Source: an uncultured Oscillospiraceae bacterium
GTDB taxonomy: Bacteria; Bacillota; Clostridia; Oscillospirales; Oscillospiraceae
DNA length: 9,939 bases
NCBI GenBank assembly: GCA_934597165.1
Contig: CAKTQP010000061.1
Location: forward strand, 1-9,939
Direction: 5' to 3'
The notes beneath the pieces were generated by a model, which was not told the origin of the DNA, did no database searches, and saw only the letters and a program-made list of their open reading frames with translations. The translations under genes and the position numbers were made by a program. This document shows positions 7,109 through 9,939 of this stretch, piece after piece (positions within the stretch are counted from its first letter, which is position 1; each line of letters opens with the position of its first letter).

Positions 7109-8029
7109 ATGAAAAAGATCACAGCACTGGTGCTGGCACTTGCGCTGGCACTGTCCCTCACCGCCTGCGGCGGCAGCTCGGACACGGGCACCAATTCCAC
7201 CCCAAAAGATACCACCGATAATACCGACACCAGCGCCCCGTCCATGACCGCGGAAGAGCTGGCCGGCGGCTGGGTGGATGACGACGGAAACACCCTGGTC
7301 ATCGACACGGAGGATGGCACCTATGGCTACCGCACCTATTACGGCAGAGTGGGCAGAGGGGATTATACCGAAGACACCGGCAAGCCCCTGCTGGACTACG
7401 ACAACTTCAACTATGACCTCCTGTCCCAAGACGGCGGCCTGACCCTGCGGCAGAACGGCTCCTCCGACCGGGAGGGTCTGGACGGCGCTCACTTTGGCCA
7501 GGGCGAGAGCGAGCTGTACGAGTGGCCCATCGACGAGCTGGACGGCGTGTGGCAGGATGCCCTGGGCGAAACCCTGGTCATCGACTCTGGCCGGATGGAA
7601 TATTTGGCCTACAGCAAGGACGGCATGACCAGCGGCAGCCTGGCTGACCAGCTGGACGGCAAGGGCATCTACCTGTTCCTCAACGGCTACGCCTACGTGT
7701 GTATGTCCGACGACCACAACAGCTTCACCCTGTTCTTTGAGGCTAGCGATTCCCAGTCCCCGGACGGCACCTATGAAGGGGTCTTCTACCGGGACGGGGA
7801 CGCCGCTTCCTACACGGATCTGAGCACCGCGGCCTTTTCCGAGAACAGCAGCGGCCACCTGACCTACTATGACGGCGTGAGCCTGTTCTACCTGCCCGAC
7901 GGATACACCGTGGGCGACGACGGCAAGGCCTATAACGCAGACGGCAAGGTGTTCGGCGCTGGCTGGGAAGCCGAAGTCTACGACCCCGCCGCCGACTGGG
8001 GCGAGAACTGGGCAGACAACTGGAGCTAA
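7109..8029 (+). CDS. Lipoprotein with repeated G-x-W beta domain
   Basis: The product has 306 residues. A signal peptide starting M-K-K-I ends in lipobox L-T-A-C (C20). Two copies of a short motif, L-x-G-x-W then eight or so residues then T-L-V-I-D, begin at residues 51 (W55) and 144 (W148); a third, looser P-D-G-T-Y copy follows. This suggests a duplicated beta-rich module related to the end of the preceding protein. The C-terminus is acidic and aromatic, ending in repeated W and N. The start is uncertain: AGGAG (7092-7096) is three bases before ATG 7100 and twelve before ATG 7109; 7109 is preferred because it gives the usual M-K-K start. It is the last gene of the operon, followed by a strong terminator. 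Function unknown. Confidence 0.8.
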   Translation: MKKITALVLALALALSLTACGGSSDTGTNSTPKDTTDNTDTSAPSMTAEELAGGWVDDDGNTLVIDTEDGTYGYRTYYGRVGRGDYTEDTGKPLLDYDNFNYDLLSQDGGLTLRQNGSSDREGLDGAHFGQGESELYEWPIDELDGVWQDALGETLVIDSGRMEYLAYSKDGMTSGSLADQLDGKGIYLFLNGYAYVCMSDDHNSFTLFFEASDSQSPDGTYEGVFYRDGDAASYTDLSTAAFSENSSGHLTYYDGVSLFYLPDGYTVGDDGKAYNADGKVFGAGWEAEVYDPAADWGENWADNWS

Positions 8030-8060
8030 TCTAATACCGATCGGTTTCAGCTCAAAATAG

Positions 8061-8102
8061 AAACCATCCCATTCGTGGTGTGTGCGAATGGGATGGTTTT
8101 TT
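8061..8102. terminator. Strong intrinsic terminator after the lipoprotein operon
   Basis: AAACCATCCCATTCG (8061-8075) pairs perfectly over 15 bases with 8085-8099, with a nine-base loop, and runs into six T (8097-8102). It ends two bases before the stop codon of the convergent minus-strand gene. An A-rich stretch at 8055-8063 could let it also work weakly on that strand. Confidence 0.92.
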
Positions 8103-8103
8103 A

Positions 8104-8712
8104 TCATTTGATATTGAGCCGCGCTTCCAGGTGCGGCATATGCTGTTCTTCAAATTCCCTGGCGTAGGTGCAAAAGCTCTCCTTCCGGTCTGCGTAGACC
8201 GCTTGGTCGGCCTGCGGGAACTCCATCAAGGACACCAACAGCACCAGCCGGGCACATAACCCGGCGATCTTCTCGCTCAGCTCCTTGCCAAACAGATAGT
8301 CCGCCTGCTTCGTGACGGCCAGGGTCTTCCGGTTCAGCTCCATCACGTCGTCCAGGGACACGTTATGGTCCGTCCGTCCCGTGTCGGCGAAGGCGGCCTT
8401 GTACAGCCACAAAAAGTTCTCCAGGGTGCCGAACTCCTCCAGCAAAAAGGCGAAGGTGGTACACCGCCCCACCTGATCGTAGAGGGTGTAACGCTTCTCA
8501 AAAAGGGCGATCTTGTTCTGCTGGTCGGCAATGTCCGCCTGCTTGGCGGCGATGATGGTCTGCTGCTTGGCGATGCGGTTTTGCAGGAACGCCATGACGA
8601 TGGTGCCGATGAGGGCGAGAAATGCGATGAGGGCAGTGGCAATGTCCGCCCAGGTGGGGGTGGCCACCGATTGGACGGCTTCCACTAACGCGCGCTGTAA
8701 GGCTGGATCCAT
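8104..8712 (-). CDS. Membrane-anchored protein with N-terminal helix and heptad repeats, unknown function
   Basis: The product has 202 residues. One hydrophobic helix (about 22-43) is followed by four exact seven-residue repeats, each starting Ile-Ala at 47, 54, 61 and 68, rich in Q, K and D: a short coiled coil that should give dimers or partner binding. The rest is helical, with an F-E-K-R-Y-x-L-Y-D junction (71-79) seen in many hypothetical membrane proteins, and has no catalytic motif I recognise. The orientation is likely a short N-terminus outside and the large domain in the cytoplasm. ATG 8712 has GGAGG six bases upstream. It is a single-gene unit with its own promoter at 8760-8788. 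Confidence 0.8.
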   Translation of the reverse strand: MDPALQRALVEAVQSVATPTWADIATALIAFLALIGTIVMAFLQNRIAKQQTIIAAKQADIADQQNKIALFEKRYTLYDQVGRCTTFAFLLEEFGTLENFLWLYKAAFADTGRTDHNVSLDDVMELNRKTLAVTKQADYLFGKELSEKIAGLCARLVLLVSLMEFPQADQAVYADRKESFCTYAREFEEQHMPHLEARLNIK

Positions 8713-8759
8713 AGGACACCTCCCGATGACAACAGGACTGAGGGGGATATTTCTTTCCT

Positions 8760-8788
8760 ATTTTAGCATAATTTGATGATTTTTTCAA
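8760..8788 (-). promoter_or_regulatory. Extended -10 promoter for the membrane-anchored protein gene
   Basis: Minus strand: TTGAAA (8788-8783), 17 bases, then TAAAAT (8765-8760), with TGC just before the -10 giving an extended -10 element. Each box is one mismatch from consensus. The leader is about 40 bases. Confidence 0.8.
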
Positions 8789-8820
8789 CCTAATTTTCCA
8801 TCAGAAGCAATTATGTCGTC

Positions 8821-8854
8821 AAAAAAGACGCCCGACCCTAGTCGGACGCCTTTT
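8821..8854 (-). terminator. Terminator of the PspC gene, fully paired only on the minus strand
   Basis: The arms are 8827-8836 and 8841-8850 with a four-base loop. On the plus strand two positions mismatch (C-A and A-C), but on the minus-strand RNA these become G-U pairs, giving a complete 10-base stem followed by six U (8826-8821). This fits termination of the PspC transcript only. Confidence 0.82.
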
Positions 8855-8899
8855 CGCAAACGCGTTTTCTGTTCAAGAGGTTGGACATCCCGCCAACCG

Positions 8900-9094
8900 T
8901 CAGGTCAGATCGTCTTCACTGGGGATGAGGACAGCCAGGATGATGTAGAGCAGGATACCGCTGCCGCCCAGGATGCAGAACAGGATCCACAGGGCACGGA
9001 TCAGGGTGGGGTCAATGTCGAAATACTCTGCGATCCCCCCGCAGACACCAGCGAGCATTTTGCCAGATTCAATTCGATACAGTCTTTTCTTCAT
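8900..9094 (-). CDS. PspC-domain small membrane protein
   Basis: The product is a 64-residue, single-domain protein. It starts K-K-R-L-Y-R, then has the PspC signature G-K-M-L-A-G-V-C-G-G-I-A-E-Y-F-D-I-D-P-T (about 11-30), an R-A-L-W step and one hydrophobic segment (about 35-57), ending acidic. In enterobacteria PspC senses envelope stress with PspB; in Firmicutes small stand-alone PspC proteins are common and poorly studied, so a role in membrane stress is family-based inference. No pspA or pspB is in the window. ATG 9094 was chosen because AAGGTG sits about six bases upstream and the protein then begins at the family's normal N-terminus; the 20 upstream residues in the same frame have no family match. 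It has its own promoter and terminator. Confidence 0.9.
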   Translation of the reverse strand: MKKRLYRIESGKMLAGVCGGIAEYFDIDPTLIRALWILFCILGGSGILLYIILAVLIPSEDDLT

Positions 9095-9122
9095 GAGGAG
9101 CACCTTTCTTTCGTAGTCGCAG

Positions 9123-9146
9123 GATGGGAGCTCGTGGGTTCCCATC
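9123..9146. other. Short hairpin in the PspC gene leader
   Basis: GATGGGA (9123-9129) pairs with TCCCATC (9140-9146) across a ten-base loop. It lies just downstream of the predicted transcription start (near 9155) and before the ribosome-binding site. There is no T-run, so it is not a terminator; it may stabilise the mRNA or be a protein site. Confidence 0.45.
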
Positions 9147-9162
9147 GGTTTCATCTGCCCTT

Positions 9163-9191
9163 ACTATAGCACGGGGAGCGGAGGGGTTCAA
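9163..9191 (-). promoter_or_regulatory. Extended -10 promoter of the PspC gene
   Basis: Minus strand: TTGAAC (9191-9186), 17 bases, TATAGT (9168-9163) preceded by TGC. This is a near-consensus housekeeping promoter; the leader of about 60 bases carries a small hairpin. Confidence 0.82.
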
Positions 9192-9215
9192 TCTATATTG
9201 GGATAAAGATGGATT

Positions 9216-9269
9216 AAAAAATGCTGAAAGGTAGGCTTACCGGGATATACGGGAACCAGTAAGCCTACC
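9216..9269 (-). terminator. Likely terminator of the polytopic membrane protein gene
   Basis: GGTAGGCTTAC (9230-9240) and GTAAGCCTACC (9259-9269) form a perfect 11-base stem with an 18-base loop. On the minus strand it is followed by TTTCAGCATTTTTT, an imperfect T-rich tail. It lies 24 bases past the stop of the gene at 9293-9898 and before the PspC promoter, as expected for a terminator. Confidence 0.65.
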
Positions 9270-9292
9270 ACATTGAAAGTCGTTTCTATACC

Positions 9293-9898
9293 CTATAGAA
9301 GATAATCAAAAAATCCAGTATCAATCAAAAAGCTGAAGAGCGTGCTGCCTTCTTTCATATGAATCACATTGAAAAAGTCAAGTATGCAAAATAGTCCATA
9401 TCCAAGAATAAGTAAAAGGATAAAAGCTAGGAAAAAGAGATAGCAGGTGATAGAGCCGCCAGCAAACCCTTTGAACTTTTTCATATCCCAGTGCTGTGCA
9501 AAGGCAAAACGAAGGGTCATGATGTCGGCAAGTACACTAAAAACAACAATAAGAAGGATGAGGATTGTGAGGAGCGTGATGTCAAGGAGAGAAGAAAACG
9601 CACTGCTCCAACATTTTTGGTAGTATGGCATAATAATGCAGAAAAGACGGATAAGGGCAAAGGTTTTTGCGGCATCCAGCAGGCAAACGTTCAAAATCTG
9701 TTTCTTGGGGCGCTTTTTGATGAGGGGGAGGATCAGGTCAAACATCCCGATCTTGATGAGAATATACTTGATGAAGGCAGGGTTTGCCAAGAAGTAAATG
9801 ATGCCGGATAACCATTCTAAAAAGATATAATAGCTGCTAAATACCGCTATGGCTAAAAAGGCAATGACGAAAAGCGGAATGAAGTAGACAATATACAA
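9293..9898 (-). CDS. Polytopic membrane protein of unknown function, AT-rich
   Basis: The product has 201 residues, very hydrophobic, with about five likely membrane helices (near the N-terminus, about 25-55, 65-88, 97-125 and 148-172). They are separated by a basic K-K-R-P-K-K loop near 60-66 and an H-W-D-M-K-K-F-K loop before the last helix. No family motif is recognised. The start is unclear: a GTG at 9910 directly abuts AGGAGG (9910-9915) and is too close, so the in-frame TTG at 9898, eleven bases from it, is chosen. Base composition is clearly more AT-rich than the rest of the window, suggesting later acquisition or a different selection on membrane genes. Its promoter would lie beyond the right edge. 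It ends before a hairpin that is probably its terminator. Confidence 0.62.
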   Translation of the reverse strand: MYIVYFIPLFVIAFLAIAVFSSYYIFLEWLSGIIYFLANPAFIKYILIKIGMFDLILPLIKKRPKKQILNVCLLDAAKTFALIRLFCIIMPYYQKCWSSAFSSLLDITLLTILILLIVVFSVLADIMTLRFAFAQHWDMKKFKGFAGGSITCYLFFLAFILLLILGYGLFCILDFFNVIHMKEGSTLFSFLIDTGFFDYLL

Positions 9899-9939
9899 TG
9901 CGCAGTACACCTCCTGAATCTAGCTGGAAAGCCCCACCT

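Noticed and set aside
6971..8107. Open frame of about 378 codons antisense to the third lipoprotein gene
   Set aside because: It has no domain, reads through the strong terminator hairpin at 8061-8102, and opposes a clear lipoprotein gene.
9491..9811. Open frame of 106 codons on the plus strand opposite the membrane protein
   Set aside because: It has no ribosome-binding site and is very rich in charged residues, as expected from the complement of a hydrophobic membrane-protein gene.
1..9939. CRISPR arrays, tRNA/rRNA genes, insertion sequences and toxin-antitoxin pairs
   Set aside because: No regularly spaced direct repeats, tRNA cloverleaf, transposase motif or terminal inverted repeats were seen; the DUF2442-like gene has no toxin-like neighbour.

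Overview
The window looks like chromosomal DNA of a GC-rich gut Firmicute, most likely Oscillospiraceae or a relative. This is inferred from the strong AGGAGG ribosome-binding sites, TTG starts, lipoproteins with an L-T-A-C-G-G lipobox, sigma-A type promoters, a PF14196 hydrolase pair and the high GC of most genes. No RNA gene, insertion sequence, phage gene or CRISPR array was seen.

Layout: (1) 1-1044 (+) is the 3' part of a two-HKD phospholipase D family gene (ClsC/YmdC-like cardiolipin synthase type). A hairpin at 1058-1108 separates it from (2) two tandem minus-strand genes (1120-1773 and 1784-2485), both of the L-2-amino-thiazoline-4-carboxylate (ATC) hydrolase family. They are driven by a consensus TTGACA-N17-TATAAT promoter with a palindrome in the 5' leader. 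(3) Divergently transcribed is a full-length MalT/LAL-type LuxR regulator (2736-5231, +), which has its own promoter and ends in an intrinsic terminator. (4) Directly after that terminator is a four-gene plus-strand cluster: a small DUF2442-like protein with a TTG start (5334-5570) and three lipoproteins (5600-6304, 6336-7085, 7109-8029). It closes with a strong terminator at 8061-8102. (5) Three separate minus-strand units follow: a membrane-anchored protein with heptad repeats (8104-8712), a 64-residue PspC-domain protein (8900-9094), and an AT-rich polytopic membrane protein (9293-9898). The first two have clear promoters, and the second and third have their own likely terminators.

Working together: the regulator and the hydrolase pair share a 250-base divergent control region, so the regulator is a reasonable candidate to control the pair. 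The lipoprotein cluster lies behind the regulator's terminator with no promoter I could find, so it may depend on read-through. The right third has an envelope theme (PspC, membrane proteins, lipoproteins), but no pathway can be assigned. The most interesting points are the divergent regulator/hydrolase module with its leader palindrome, and the terminator with an alternative pairing partner in front of the lipoprotein cluster.
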